From contig NZ_CP030104.1 of the NCBI RefSeq assembly GCF_003269425.1, positions 1,421,501 to 1,485,500 of the forward strand: DNA of 64,000 nt, read 5' to 3'. A model generated the notes under the pieces. The model did no database searches, was not told the DNA's origin, and was given only the letters and a program-made list of their open reading frames with translations. The DNA is from Flagellimonas maritima (GTDB lineage: Bacteria; Bacteroidota; Bacteroidia; Flavobacteriales; Flavobacteriaceae). How positions within the stretch are numbered: the first letter of the stretch is position 1; each line of letters begins with the position of its first letter. This document shows, piece after piece, positions 8,167-16,213 of this stretch. The position numbers and the translations under genes were made by a program.

Positions 8167-8397
8167 ATGGTAGATGTAAGAAAAATAATTGAAATAATAT
8201 TTATTTTAAGAAAAAGGAATAACAATGCTTATTTATTTTTTGAGAATATCCTAATTGATTTAATGGAACCGGAACATCGTGATGATGCAATTAAAAGATT
8301 AGCAAATTGTTATTCGATTACACAGTATTCAAATTTCACGCAAGAAGAAGAAATAATTTTGGGTGAAATTATTGATAAGATAGAGGAGAAATCATAA
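8167..8397 (+). CDS. Putative immunity protein to the orphan toxin
   Basis: A 76-residue, largely helical soluble protein starting one base after the toxin stop. It contains DLMEPEHRDDAIKRLANCYS and ends in a charged helix (EEEIILGEIIDKIEEK). No family is recognised. Its position and size fit the immunity slot of this repeated toxin-immunity arrangement. Confidence 0.6.
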   Translation: MVDVRKIIEIIFILRKRNNNAYLFFENILIDLMEPEHRDDAIKRLANCYSITQYSNFTQEEEIILGEIIDKIEEKS

Positions 8398-8437
8398 AGT
8401 CTTTATTCTTGTATTGACATATCGGCTTATAACAAAT

Positions 8438-8457
8438 AAAAGTTCTTTGACATAACC
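8438..8457 (+). repeat. Shared 5' boundary of orphan toxin cassettes, copy 2
   Basis: Identical to 6391-6410 over 20 bp and likewise placed just before the 185-bp repeat. Shorter copies of the core AAAAGTTCT occur at 9024-9032 and 9205-9213, the latter at the outer edge of the accessory region. Confidence 0.6.
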
Positions 8458-8460
8458 TAG

Positions 8461-8645
8461 CCATACTTTAGCGGCAAAGGTTTGGTTCGCATTCCCTATC
8501 TGGGCAATGTAAAGCTGGCTGTGTATTTTGACAATATCCTCCTGAACACCGATCGCCAGCTCTTGCAGGGCACCGTGGTGATCGAGTACGACCCTACGAT
8601 GAATAATATTCTGGATACGGGGGATGTGGTGGAGGCGGTTGGGGA
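8461..8645 (+). repeat. 185-bp direct repeat, copy C (head of truncated orphan)
   Basis: It aligns without gaps to 2506-2690. Similarity to the full-length toxin continues well beyond, to about 8930, including the coiled linker with TIAQQID. Confidence 0.9.
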
Positions 8646-9045
8646 ATTGGGCGAGGCCTTGGGGGATATTTGGGACGAGATATTTAAGGAAAAAGAAAAA
8701 CTACTGGACGAATTGGCACAGGCCGTGAGTTTTGGGGAACAGCAGAATATTATTTCCCAAATCAATGCGGTCGAGGTTACCATAGCGCAACAGATAGATG
8801 CAATTCCCGGTAGAGAAAACCTCTCCGCGGAGCTACAGCAAGAACTGGAAGACCTGAAAAAAGATGGGAATATTGCAACGACGGAAGAATTGTCGCCACA
8901 GGAAATCGAACAAATCAAGAGTGCAAATGCCCTGCTGACGCGCGATTGTATCGCGTGGTTATCGTCATTAGGAATACACGTCAAACTTCAAATAATTTCT
9001 TATTTTGAATCTATGGCAAAATTAAAAGTTCTATGGTTCTCTTGA
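8482..9045 (+). pseudogene. Truncated orphan toxin stub
   Basis: A 187-residue frame, preceded by an in-frame TAG at 8458 and with only a TTG available at its head. Residues 1 to about 150 are homologous to the junction and coiled linker of the full-length toxin (VRIPYLGNVKLAV, AQQIDAIPGRENL). Similarity stops at about 8937, exactly where an inverted-repeat element begins, and the remaining residues are read through that element. There is no toxin tip and no immunity gene. It is best read as a decayed or interrupted third orphan. Confidence 0.8.
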
Positions 9046-9170
9046 GGTTGAATTACTTTTAGACCAGAAGACTACATATACGGCGGTATTATATGTTTTT
9101 CAAGAGAAATCGGAATCTTAGTTGATATAATACCTGATTTCTGATATATCTTACGCGATACAATCACGCG
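8939..9170. mobile_element. Small element bounded by 18-bp inverted repeats (MITE-like)
   Basis: CGCGCGATTGTATCGCGT at 8939-8956 is the inverted counterpart of 9153-9170 with one mismatch, enclosing about 196 bp without a gene. The left arm itself can fold (CGCGA-TTGTA-TCGCG). The toxin homology breaks at the left arm, so the element or its insertion may have truncated the stub. No transposase is present and no target duplication is evident. Confidence 0.5.
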
Positions 9171-9211
9171 GAAACGGCAAAGAACAGTTTCAAAAGGGAA
9201 CAATAAAAGTT

Positions 9212-9685
9212 CTACAAATCTTTTGGAACCCTAAAGAATTTTCGGGTATCCGCCTTGGTCAGCGTCTTAAAATCATCCAATTTTTCCATTGTGGCAAAAG
9301 CATCCAAAAATACCTGTGGCAATGCTGTTAAACTCCGCTCTTTTAGATCCATCCAAGCCCCCATCATCTCGCAACGGGCAAAGTTTTTGCCGTTCGCATC
9401 ATAAAAATCATGCTGGAATTCAAAAAACATTCCGTCCTCGCTCATTCCTTTAAAACCTAGAGAAACTTTTATAGGCTTTCCGGCAAAAACTTCTTTAAAA
9501 TAGTACATATGCTCATAAAAGACCACGGGACCTACGTTGTATTTTGCCATGGATTTTTGGTCGAAGCCCAACTGTCCCAAGTAGGCCATGCGCGTATGGC
9601 TCATAAAGTTGATAAATGCCGAGTTGGCCAAATGACGATTGGCATCCAAATCGCTCCACCTAATTTCAAATTCCTTAAAAAACAT
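9212..9685 (-). CDS. Acyl-CoA thioesterase, hotdog fold
   Basis: A 157-residue protein of the 4-hydroxybenzoyl-CoA thioesterase/YbgC group. The N-terminal motif RWSDLDANRHLANSAFINF contains the Asp and the NxH region typical of the active site of these hotdog enzymes, and FEFQHDFYDANGKNFARCE matches the central strands. It would hydrolyse an acyl-CoA thioester in the cytoplasm; the acyl group is not predictable. It is transcribed convergently to the toxin region and its stop codon lies at the outermost AAAAGTTCT copy, marking the return to core genome. Confidence 0.88.
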   Translation of the reverse strand: MFFKEFEIRWSDLDANRHLANSAFINFMSHTRMAYLGQLGFDQKSMAKYNVGPVVFYEHMYYFKEVFAGKPIKVSLGFKGMSEDGMFFEFQHDFYDANGKNFARCEMMGAWMDLKERSLTALPQVFLDAFATMEKLDDFKTLTKADTRKFFRVPKDL

Positions 9686-9802
9686 AGTTGATTAGTTTGT
9701 TATGCGTGCATAATAATTGTAAAATTACCATAGTTTTGAAAATCCATACCAATCTAATCGTGGATTTAACCTTATTTTTAAAGATAACTTAATGCGAAAC
9801 AC

Positions 9803-10777
9803 ATGAGTCAAAAAGCTGAATTCATCAAACATCTTTCATTACCTGTCGTTGCTGCACCTATGTTTCTCATCTCGGGTCCAAAACTGGTCATTGAATGTTG
9901 TAAGAATGGTATTGTTGGTACTTTTCCCGCTCTTAACCAGCGAACCAGTGAAGGATTTGAAGAATGGCTCATCCAAATAAAAACTGAATTACAAAAGTTT
10001 GAAGATGAGACTGGAAAAAAGCCAGCTCCTTTTGGGGTCAATCTTATTGTGCACCCTACCAATCCAAGACTGGAAGCAGATGTCAAACTTTGTGTAAAAC
10101 ACCAAGTTCCCTTGGTCATCACTTCACTCGGGGCCGTAAGCCAGGTCGTAGATGCAATCCATAGCTACGGTGGACTCGTCTTTCACGATATTATAAAGAA
10201 GAGACATGCGGAAAAAGCGTCAGGTGCAGGCGTGGATGGATTGATTCTTGTTGCAGCAGGTGCAGGGGGACATGCGGGAAACATAAACCCCATGAGTTTG
10301 GTAGCCGAGATAAAGAAATTCTTTGATAAAACTATATTGCTTTCAGGATGCATCAGTACAGGTAGGGACATTGCTTCCGCTATGCAAATGGGTGCAGATT
10401 TGGCCTATATGGGAACTCGATTCATTAATTCCGAAGAAAGCAAAGCCCCCGAAGAATATCGAAAAATGATTATTGAAGCTGGGGCCAGTGACGTGGTCTA
10501 CACTGCTGCTATTTCGGGAGTGCATGCCAACTTTCTAGCGGCAAGTCTACAAGCAGCAGGAATAAGCGAAGAAGATTTGAAAAAAAACCACAAAATAGAT
10601 TTTGGAAAAGAATTGGATACAGAAGCAAAAGCATGGAAAACCATTTGGTCCGCGGGCCAAGGCGTTACCACAATAGAAAACACGATGCCCGTTTCTGAGC
10701 TAGTGGACACCTTAAAATCTGAATTTAAATCCGCTATCGAAGAGCAAGCAAGATTATTGGAAACTTATCCAAAATAA
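9803..10777 (+). CDS. NAD(P)H-dependent flavin oxidoreductase / nitronate monooxygenase family
   Basis: A 324-residue TIM-barrel flavoprotein. FMN-binding landmarks are GVNLIVHPTNPR, the glycine-rich AAGAGGHAG stretch, and GCISTGRDIASAMQMGADLA followed by YMGTRFINS. Family members oxidise alkyl nitronates such as propionate-3-nitronate or act as FMN-dependent reductases; the precise substrate is not evident. A TAGTTTTG element at 9731-9738 could be its -7 promoter box. It runs tail to tail with the cNMP-binding oxidoreductase, ending 9 bp from it. Confidence 0.88.
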   Translation: MSQKAEFIKHLSLPVVAAPMFLISGPKLVIECCKNGIVGTFPALNQRTSEGFEEWLIQIKTELQKFEDETGKKPAPFGVNLIVHPTNPRLEADVKLCVKHQVPLVITSLGAVSQVVDAIHSYGGLVFHDIIKKRHAEKASGAGVDGLILVAAGAGGHAGNINPMSLVAEIKKFFDKTILLSGCISTGRDIASAMQMGADLAYMGTRFINSEESKAPEEYRKMIIEAGASDVVYTAAISGVHANFLAASLQAAGISEEDLKKNHKIDFGKELDTEAKAWKTIWSAGQGVTTIENTMPVSELVDTLKSEFKSAIEEQARLLETYPK

Positions 10778-10786
10778 AAATTGCTG

Positions 10787-12442
10787 CTAAGCTTCCACAA
10801 TTTCCACATCTTTTAAATCCGCCAGAAATCGATGGACTTGGCTCACGCACATAGAGCCTTCGCCCACCGCGGAAGCTACCCGTTTTACCGAACCCTTTCT
10901 AACATCGCCCACGGCGAAAAAACCTGGAATACTCGTTTCCAAGGACTGTGGTTCTCTCTCGGAATAGATAGCACATTTGTGAAGATGCTTATGGTCAATA
11001 CCAGGTCCCGTACAAATGAACCCTTTCTCATCGGTTACCACTAAATCCTGTAACCATTCCGTACAAGGTTTGGCCCCGATGAACGTAAAAAGGTTGGTAA
11101 TCTTCTTTTCTGTTCTTTCTCCAGATTTATTTTCCAGAATTAGCGACTCCAAATAATATTCCCCGTGCAACTCAGTGACCTCAGTATCAAGATGAACAAG
11201 AATATTCTCGGCCGCTTCAATGCGCTGAACCAGATAATCGCTCATTTTTGCCCCTAAATCCCCACCTCTTAAAATGACATGTACCTCTTTGGCATGGTTC
11301 GCCAAAAACAAGGCTGCTTGACCTGCAGAATTTCCCCCTCCAACCACCCCGACCAATTCGTTGGTGCAAGAAGCAGCGTTCATTCCCGTTGCGGAATAAT
11401 AAACCCCGCTACCTTCAAACTTTTCGATATTGTCAATGGGAAGGCTACGGTAATTTGCTCCGGTCGCAGCCATTATAGCTTTGGTCTTTATTTTTTTGTC
11501 ATTGGTGGCGTAGAGTACAAAATGATTCCCCGTATGTTCTATTTTTTCGGCCTTGTGCGGGATAGATATATTACAACCAAACTTTTGTGCCTGCACGTAG
11601 GCCCTGTTCGCCAAATCGCTCCCGGAAATTCCCGTGGGGAACCCGAGATAGTTCTCTATCTTGGAACTCTTTCCAGCTTGTCCCCCTGGTGCCTTACTAT
11701 CGATGGTAACTACGCTAAGCCCTTCAGAAGCGGCATAAACGCTACCTGCCAATCCCGCTGGTCCCGCACCAATGACCAAAAGGTCGAACACTTTGTCCTC
11801 AAAATCCATGAGAACTCCTGAATAGCGTGCCAATTGTTCCAAAGAAGGGTTTGGACATACCTTTGCTTCGCTATTGATCAAGAAGGGCAGGTCCTCTTTA
11901 GATAGGTTGAAATTTTCCAAAAGTTCAAGGGCATTATCGGAGGTGTCCACATCTAAAAAGTTATACCAAATATGGTTTTTATCCATAAAATCCCGAATAG
12001 CATACGTTTCTTTTGAGTTGGCCGAGCCCACCAGTTTTATTCCACCTGTAAACTCGCTGAGTACCGTTTCTTGGCGCAATAAGAATGCGTTCAACAGCAC
12101 ATCGCTTATATCACTGTGTCTTGCAATAGCTTCTTTCAGTTTTCTGGGCGCAATTCGTAGAACGGTGGTGTCACCTTTTGTAACGGCATGAAATTGTGCG
12201 CCCCTATTGGAAAGCATTCCACTGTCGCCAGTAAATTCGTTTTTCTGATGCGCAACAATCACTTCATTTTCATTATAGGGATCTTCAATGGAAACTTCCC
12301 CATTGAGCACAACAAAAAAATCATACTGCAAATCGCCCAATGAAAAAATCTTTGTTTCTGATGGGTGCTTTTCTACAGTTCCGTAGCCTTTTAAAATACT
12401 GATTTGTCTTTGGGTAAGTTCTGGAAAACGTGGGTCTTTCAT
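10787..12442 (-). CDS. cNMP-binding / glutaredoxin-like / thioredoxin-reductase-like fusion
   Basis: The 551 residues contain a cyclic-nucleotide-binding-like domain (about 15-120), a thioredoxin-fold segment resembling glutaredoxin/GST N-termini (about 133-210, with NHIWYNFLDVDTS and a DLPFLI turn), and a thioredoxin-reductase-type flavoprotein module. FAD binding is shown by GAGPAGLAGSVYAASEG and GGQAGKSSKIENY, NADPH binding by GVVGGGNSAGQAA, and the C-terminal FAVGDVRKGSVKRVASAVGE closes the FAD site. At the place of the redox CATC of thioredoxin reductases this protein reads YYSATGMNAASC, so the CxxC is missing and it is unlikely to reduce thioredoxin in the standard way. It is cotranscribed with the upstream UBP zinc-finger gene two bases away. 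Confidence 0.88.
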   Translation of the reverse strand: MKDPRFPELTQRQISILKGYGTVEKHPSETKIFSLGDLQYDFFVVLNGEVSIEDPYNENEVIVAHQKNEFTGDSGMLSNRGAQFHAVTKGDTTVLRIAPRKLKEAIARHSDISDVLLNAFLLRQETVLSEFTGGIKLVGSANSKETYAIRDFMDKNHIWYNFLDVDTSDNALELLENFNLSKEDLPFLINSEAKVCPNPSLEQLARYSGVLMDFEDKVFDLLVIGAGPAGLAGSVYAASEGLSVVTIDSKAPGGQAGKSSKIENYLGFPTGISGSDLANRAYVQAQKFGCNISIPHKAEKIEHTGNHFVLYATNDKKIKTKAIMAATGANYRSLPIDNIEKFEGSGVYYSATGMNAASCTNELVGVVGGGNSAGQAALFLANHAKEVHVILRGGDLGAKMSDYLVQRIEAAENILVHLDTEVTELHGEYYLESLILENKSGERTEKKITNLFTFIGAKPCTEWLQDLVVTDEKGFICTGPGIDHKHLHKCAIYSEREPQSLETSIPGFFAVGDVRKGSVKRVASAVGEGSMCVSQVHRFLADLKDVEIVEA

Positions 12443-12444
12443 TT

Positions 12445-12720
12445 TTAATACTTTACAATGGTTTTATGGGTGTAGCACCACATCCAATTTTCATTCGGTT
12501 CTGCGGAACTGATTACAGCATGCCCATGGGAACCAGCATGTTTACTAGCATGTTTGTTGGGTGAACTGTCGCAACAGAGCGTTATGCCACAATCTTGGCA
12601 AGTACGTAGGTGAACCCATGTACCACCAGTCTCAATACATTCCTCACATTCATATGCTCTTGCTTTTTTCACCTCAGAAATGGTCTTAAGATGCTCACAT
12701 GTTTTTCCGCGTAGCTCCAT
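12445..12720 (-). CDS. UBP-type zinc finger protein
   Basis: A 91-residue protein with the ZnF-UBP cysteine/histidine pattern: CEHL, CEECIETGG, LRTCQDCGITLCCDSS, then HASKHAGSHGHAVI and a final WCYTH. In eukaryotes this fold binds the free C-terminal Gly-Gly of ubiquitin; in bacteria its ligand is unknown. The TCQDCG...CCDSSPNKHASKH segment contains the likely zinc ligands. It is the first gene of a two-gene unit with the cNMP/thioredoxin-reductase-like protein, which suggests a functional link. It starts 9 bases downstream of an in-frame-free AT-rich leader. Confidence 0.88.
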   Translation of the reverse strand: MELRGKTCEHLKTISEVKKARAYECEECIETGGTWVHLRTCQDCGITLCCDSSPNKHASKHAGSHGHAVISSAEPNENWMWCYTHKTIVKY

Positions 12721-12810
12721 CTCTTAAAAATACAACAAACTTTACTTTCAAGTTTTGGCTTTGGGGCAAATATGAAAGATTTAAGTATTTTTAGTTTCTA
12801 ATCGACCGTT

Positions 12811-13827
12811 ATGTATGTAAAAAGAAATATTGGGTGGGGACTTGTTCTGAGGTATGCTTGGAAAAATCTCATTTTTTTCACACTCTATGCAGCTGTCGTA
12901 TATGGCGTATATTTTATTTTGGGGTGGACCTTTATCGACCTTCCATTTCAGCCGATTACTGTAATCGGTATTGCCGTATCTTTTTATATTGGTTTTAAGA
13001 ACAGTCAAAGTTATGATCGGTTCTGGGAAGGTCGAAAGATTTGGGGCGGTATCGTCAACTATAGCAGAACGTGGGCCATACAAGTACTTTCCTTTGTGCA
13101 TTCAGATGATCCAAAAAAAGATAGGGAAATGCAAAAATCAATGATTCATCGTCATATTGCTTGGCTTAACGCTCTACGGGTGCAATTGCGCCAACCCAAA
13201 TCATGGAGTATAAAGGAAAATAGAAAGGTTGAAAAAATCTTCGATAAACATGGTGAACGCAATATTTCGTGCAATGAAGCCTATAATTATGTAAGTATGC
13301 GCGAATTCAGCGACTTGAGAAAAAGGGTGAATCCCGCGACACATTTAGTCAAAAACCAAGCTTTGGACGTAACCCAGCTTCGGAAAGATGATATCTTGGA
13401 TGGGTTCCAAGAAGATCAAATGCAAAGTGTTTTAGAGGAATTTTATAATTTGCAAGGCAAGTGCGAACGCATTAAAAACACTCCTTTTCCTAGACAATAC
13501 GCTTTTTTTTCTAAAGTCTTCACTTGGATATTCGTGCTTTTGATCCCCTTTGGTCTACTAAATGTTTTCAAAGGTCACAATGAAACGTTCAGTTTGAATG
13601 GAATGGACTGGCTAATTTTTTTACAAATCTTCTTTTCGATATTGATTTCTTGGATTTTCACGACTATGGAAGTGGTTGGTGACAATAGCGAAGACCCTTT
13701 TGAAGGTAGAATAAACGATGTTCCTATGACAGCACTGTGCCGTACCATTGAAATCGACCTTAGGGATATGCTGGATGAAGAGGAGCTTCCCGAACCTGTA
13801 AAGGCCAAGGACAATATTTTATACTAA
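12811..13827 (+). CDS. Bestrophin-family channel (YneE/UPF0187)
   Basis: A 338-residue inner-membrane protein with two N-terminal membrane helices, then the signature SFYIGFKNSQSYDRFWEGRK and GGIVNYSRTW, a cytoplasmic helical part, and two more helices at about 225-290. The C-terminal DPFEGRINDVPMTALCRTIE is the conserved bestrophin segment. Bacterial homologues are pentameric ion channels, cation-selective in the characterised Klebsiella protein. Its stop overlaps by one base the start of the next gene (TAATG), so the two are translationally coupled. Confidence 0.9.
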   Translation: MYVKRNIGWGLVLRYAWKNLIFFTLYAAVVYGVYFILGWTFIDLPFQPITVIGIAVSFYIGFKNSQSYDRFWEGRKIWGGIVNYSRTWAIQVLSFVHSDDPKKDREMQKSMIHRHIAWLNALRVQLRQPKSWSIKENRKVEKIFDKHGERNISCNEAYNYVSMREFSDLRKRVNPATHLVKNQALDVTQLRKDDILDGFQEDQMQSVLEEFYNLQGKCERIKNTPFPRQYAFFSKVFTWIFVLLIPFGLLNVFKGHNETFSLNGMDWLIFLQIFFSILISWIFTTMEVVGDNSEDPFEGRINDVPMTALCRTIEIDLRDMLDEEELPEPVKAKDNILY

Positions 13828-14786
13828 TGCCAATTGTTTCCAGTCTTTATCGTCCATCATTGCTTCTACGTAATGGACATTTGGCCACAATTTATGCGGG
13901 TCTCGTTAGAAAGGTCCCGGATGTGCTCCAAAAACGGGAACGGATTCAACTTTCCGATGGGGATTTTTTGGATTTGGACTGGAGCTATGGCTCTGCTGAA
14001 AGAGAACAATTGGTAATCCTGCTGCACGGTTTGGAAGGTAATGCGCAACGACCCTATATTATGGGCAGTGTCAATTTATTCAATAAAAAAGGGTTTGATG
14101 TTTGTGCTGTAAATTTTCGTGGATGCAGCGGTGAACCCAATAAACTATACCGTTCTTATCACTCTGGAGCTACTGAGGATTTAATCGAGGTCATTCAACA
14201 TGTTCTTAATTCAAAAAACTATTCTAAAATTTATTTAAAAGGATTTAGCCTTGGGGGAAATCTACTTCTTAAATATTTGGGTGAAAGAGATAGGGTGCCA
14301 AAAGAGATTAAAGCTGCAGTTGCGATTTCTGTCCCCTGTAATTTGGAGGAATCCGCCAACGAAATCATGAAACCAAAAAATATCTTATATGCGGCACGTT
14401 TTAAGAAGAACCTGTTGGCAAAACTCCGACAAAAGCAGCTGCGATTTCCCGATTTAGTCAAAAAATCAGATATTGCCGCCGTTAAAACGTTGCTGGATTT
14501 TGATGATTTTTACACAAGCAGGGCACATGGCTTTAAGAATGGATTGGACTATTACACCAAGTGTAGCAGCCTTCAATTTCTACAAAGCATTACTGTTCCG
14601 AGTTTGATTATCAATGCACGGGATGATTCTTTTTTGGGAGAAGCTTGTTATCCTTTTAAAGAAGCCGAGAAATGTCAAAATTTATACTTGGAAGTTCCCA
14701 AATATGGAGGGCATGTAGGTTTTTGGGGGCAAAACAATATTACGTACACGGAAAAAAGAGCACTTGATTTTTTTAATGCAAACTAG
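13827..14786 (+). CDS. YheT-family alpha/beta hydrolase
   Basis: A 319-residue hydrolase of the AB-hydrolase-4/YheT group. The oxyanion region is LLHGLEGNAQRPYI, the nucleophile elbow is GFSLGGNLLLKYLGE (Ser), the acid is in INARDDSFLG, and the histidine is in KYGGHVGF. The family has esterase activity on small esters, with unknown physiological substrate. It is coupled to the bestrophin gene. Confidence 0.9.
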   Translation: MPIVSSLYRPSLLLRNGHLATIYAGLVRKVPDVLQKRERIQLSDGDFLDLDWSYGSAEREQLVILLHGLEGNAQRPYIMGSVNLFNKKGFDVCAVNFRGCSGEPNKLYRSYHSGATEDLIEVIQHVLNSKNYSKIYLKGFSLGGNLLLKYLGERDRVPKEIKAAVAISVPCNLEESANEIMKPKNILYAARFKKNLLAKLRQKQLRFPDLVKKSDIAAVKTLLDFDDFYTSRAHGFKNGLDYYTKCSSLQFLQSITVPSLIINARDDSFLGEACYPFKEAEKCQNLYLEVPKYGGHVGFWGQNNITYTEKRALDFFNAN

Positions 14787-14917
14787 GTGTTGGTAAGGTT
14801 TGGACCTAAATAAATTGAATACAAATTATAACCCTTTCAAAGAATCAGAAACATGGTTAATCTTTATTAAGTATTTTAGTAGTTACAATTTATAAAACTT
14901 CATTTCAATCCTATACA

Positions 14918-15397
14918 ATGAAAAAAATAATCCTACTCCTTGCACTAGGAGCTTTTGTTGCCGGCTGTGGCGAAAAAAAAGAAGAAAAAAAAGACGGTTT
15001 TGAAGTAAGTCGTACCAAATCTGAAGAAAAAAAAGCACAAACCAGCGAAGAGGTTCCCATAGATTTGGACAATAAAGGCGTAGGGCCGATTAAAAATATG
15101 GACCTGCCCAATGAAATCGACACTGAAATGGCATCACGCGGCGAAGCCAAGTTCAATGCCATTTGTGTGGCCTGCCATATGGTAGACCAACGCATGATAG
15201 GCCCTGCAATGGAAGGGGTTTTGGAACGCCGTAGCCCAGAATGGGTGATGAACATGATCTTGAACCCAGATGGAATGCTGCGCGAAGACCCTATTGCAAA
15301 AGCATTGTTAAAAGAATACAATAACGCTATTATGCTAAACCAAAATCTCACTGAAGAGGAATCCAGAGAGCTTTTGGAATATCTAAGGACTTTGTAG
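14918..15397 (+). CDS. Mono-heme c-type cytochrome lipoprotein
   Basis: A 159-residue lipoprotein: the signal sequence ends in FVAGC with Cys17 as lipidation site, followed by a Lys/Glu-rich spacer. The heme-binding motif CVACH lies at about residues 88-92, and MIGPAMEGVLERRSPEW supplies candidate axial methionines. A C-terminal helix (TEEESRELLEYLRTL) completes a class I cytochrome c fold. It would carry electrons at the outer face of the cytoplasmic membrane or in the periplasm. It is a single gene and its partner is not evident. Confidence 0.9.
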   Translation: MKKIILLLALGAFVAGCGEKKEEKKDGFEVSRTKSEEKKAQTSEEVPIDLDNKGVGPIKNMDLPNEIDTEMASRGEAKFNAICVACHMVDQRMIGPAMEGVLERRSPEWVMNMILNPDGMLREDPIAKALLKEYNNAIMLNQNLTEEESRELLEYLRTL

Positions 15398-15465
15398 TAC
15401 CTCGGATTTTTTATCTTATATCGAATTTCCAGAAGACTGGTTATGCTAAATTGTGAAAGTCAATA

Positions 15466-16179
15466 ATGAACAGAACCCTATTTATTTTCCTATTTCTTCT
15501 TTGCTTATCCAATACATGGGCTCAAACCTTAATTGGTGCATGGGAAAATACTAACTTATTGTCCAAGGGTCAACCACTGACAAATATTATCATCTTTTCC
15601 GAGGGACACCAGGTCTCGACTTGGTTCAATACCAAAACAGGAGCTTTCGTAAGTACGAATGGAGGGAAATGGGTTTTAAAAGGTGATGAAATAACGGAAA
15701 CTGTTGAATTCGATTCTAAGAATCCAGATCAGGTCGGTGCCATGGTTTCATTTAGGATAGAATTATCCGAAGAAAAACTAAAAATTAAGGGTGATGATAG
15801 CATATGGACTCGAATCGATGACGGCATTTCAGGTGCTTTGGCCGGAGCTTGGTTAATGTCCGGTCGTAAACGCAACGGGGAGTTCCGCACCAGAGATACC
15901 GACCGACCCCGCAAAACAATGAAAATACTTTCGGATACTCGTTTTCAATGGATTGCATACAATACTGACACTAAAGAATTTATGGGTTCTGGTGGGGGAA
16001 CTTACACTACTATAGATGGAAAGTACACGGAAAACATCGAGTTTTTTTCCCGAGATGATTCAAGAGTGGGCGCAAGTCTTCAATTTAATTATGAAGTAAA
16101 GGACGAAGATTGGCATCATTCTGGTTTTAGTAGCAAAGGTGACCCGCTCTATGAGGTTTGGAGCATTCGGAAACAATAA
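15466..16179 (+). CDS. Secreted protein with two tandem lipocalin-like halves
   Basis: A 237-residue protein with a signal peptide ending in NTWAQ. The mature part has two related halves: LIGAWENTN ... VSTNGGKWVLKGDEITETVE and LAGAWLMSG ... GSGGGTYTTIDGKYTENIE, each followed by a VGA(M/S) strand. This is the pattern of beta-barrel proteins often labelled membrane or secreted protein in Bacteroidetes. No enzymatic residues can be assigned. It heads a run of three genes for small exported proteins. Confidence 0.75.
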   Translation: MNRTLFIFLFLLCLSNTWAQTLIGAWENTNLLSKGQPLTNIIIFSEGHQVSTWFNTKTGAFVSTNGGKWVLKGDEITETVEFDSKNPDQVGAMVSFRIELSEEKLKIKGDDSIWTRIDDGISGALAGAWLMSGRKRNGEFRTRDTDRPRKTMKILSDTRFQWIAYNTDTKEFMGSGGGTYTTIDGKYTENIEFFSRDDSRVGASLQFNYEVKDEDWHHSGFSSKGDPLYEVWSIRKQ

Positions 16180-16213
16180 TGGTTATCTTTATTGGTAATC
16201 AAAACCTAATGCC

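Noticed and set aside
8446..8471. TTGACA ... TACTTTAG as a promoter for the orphan toxin
   Set aside because: TTGACA is the E. coli-type box, the -7 match is imperfect and the spacing of 14 bp is too short for the Bacteroidetes consensus; the sequence is better read as a cassette boundary repeat.
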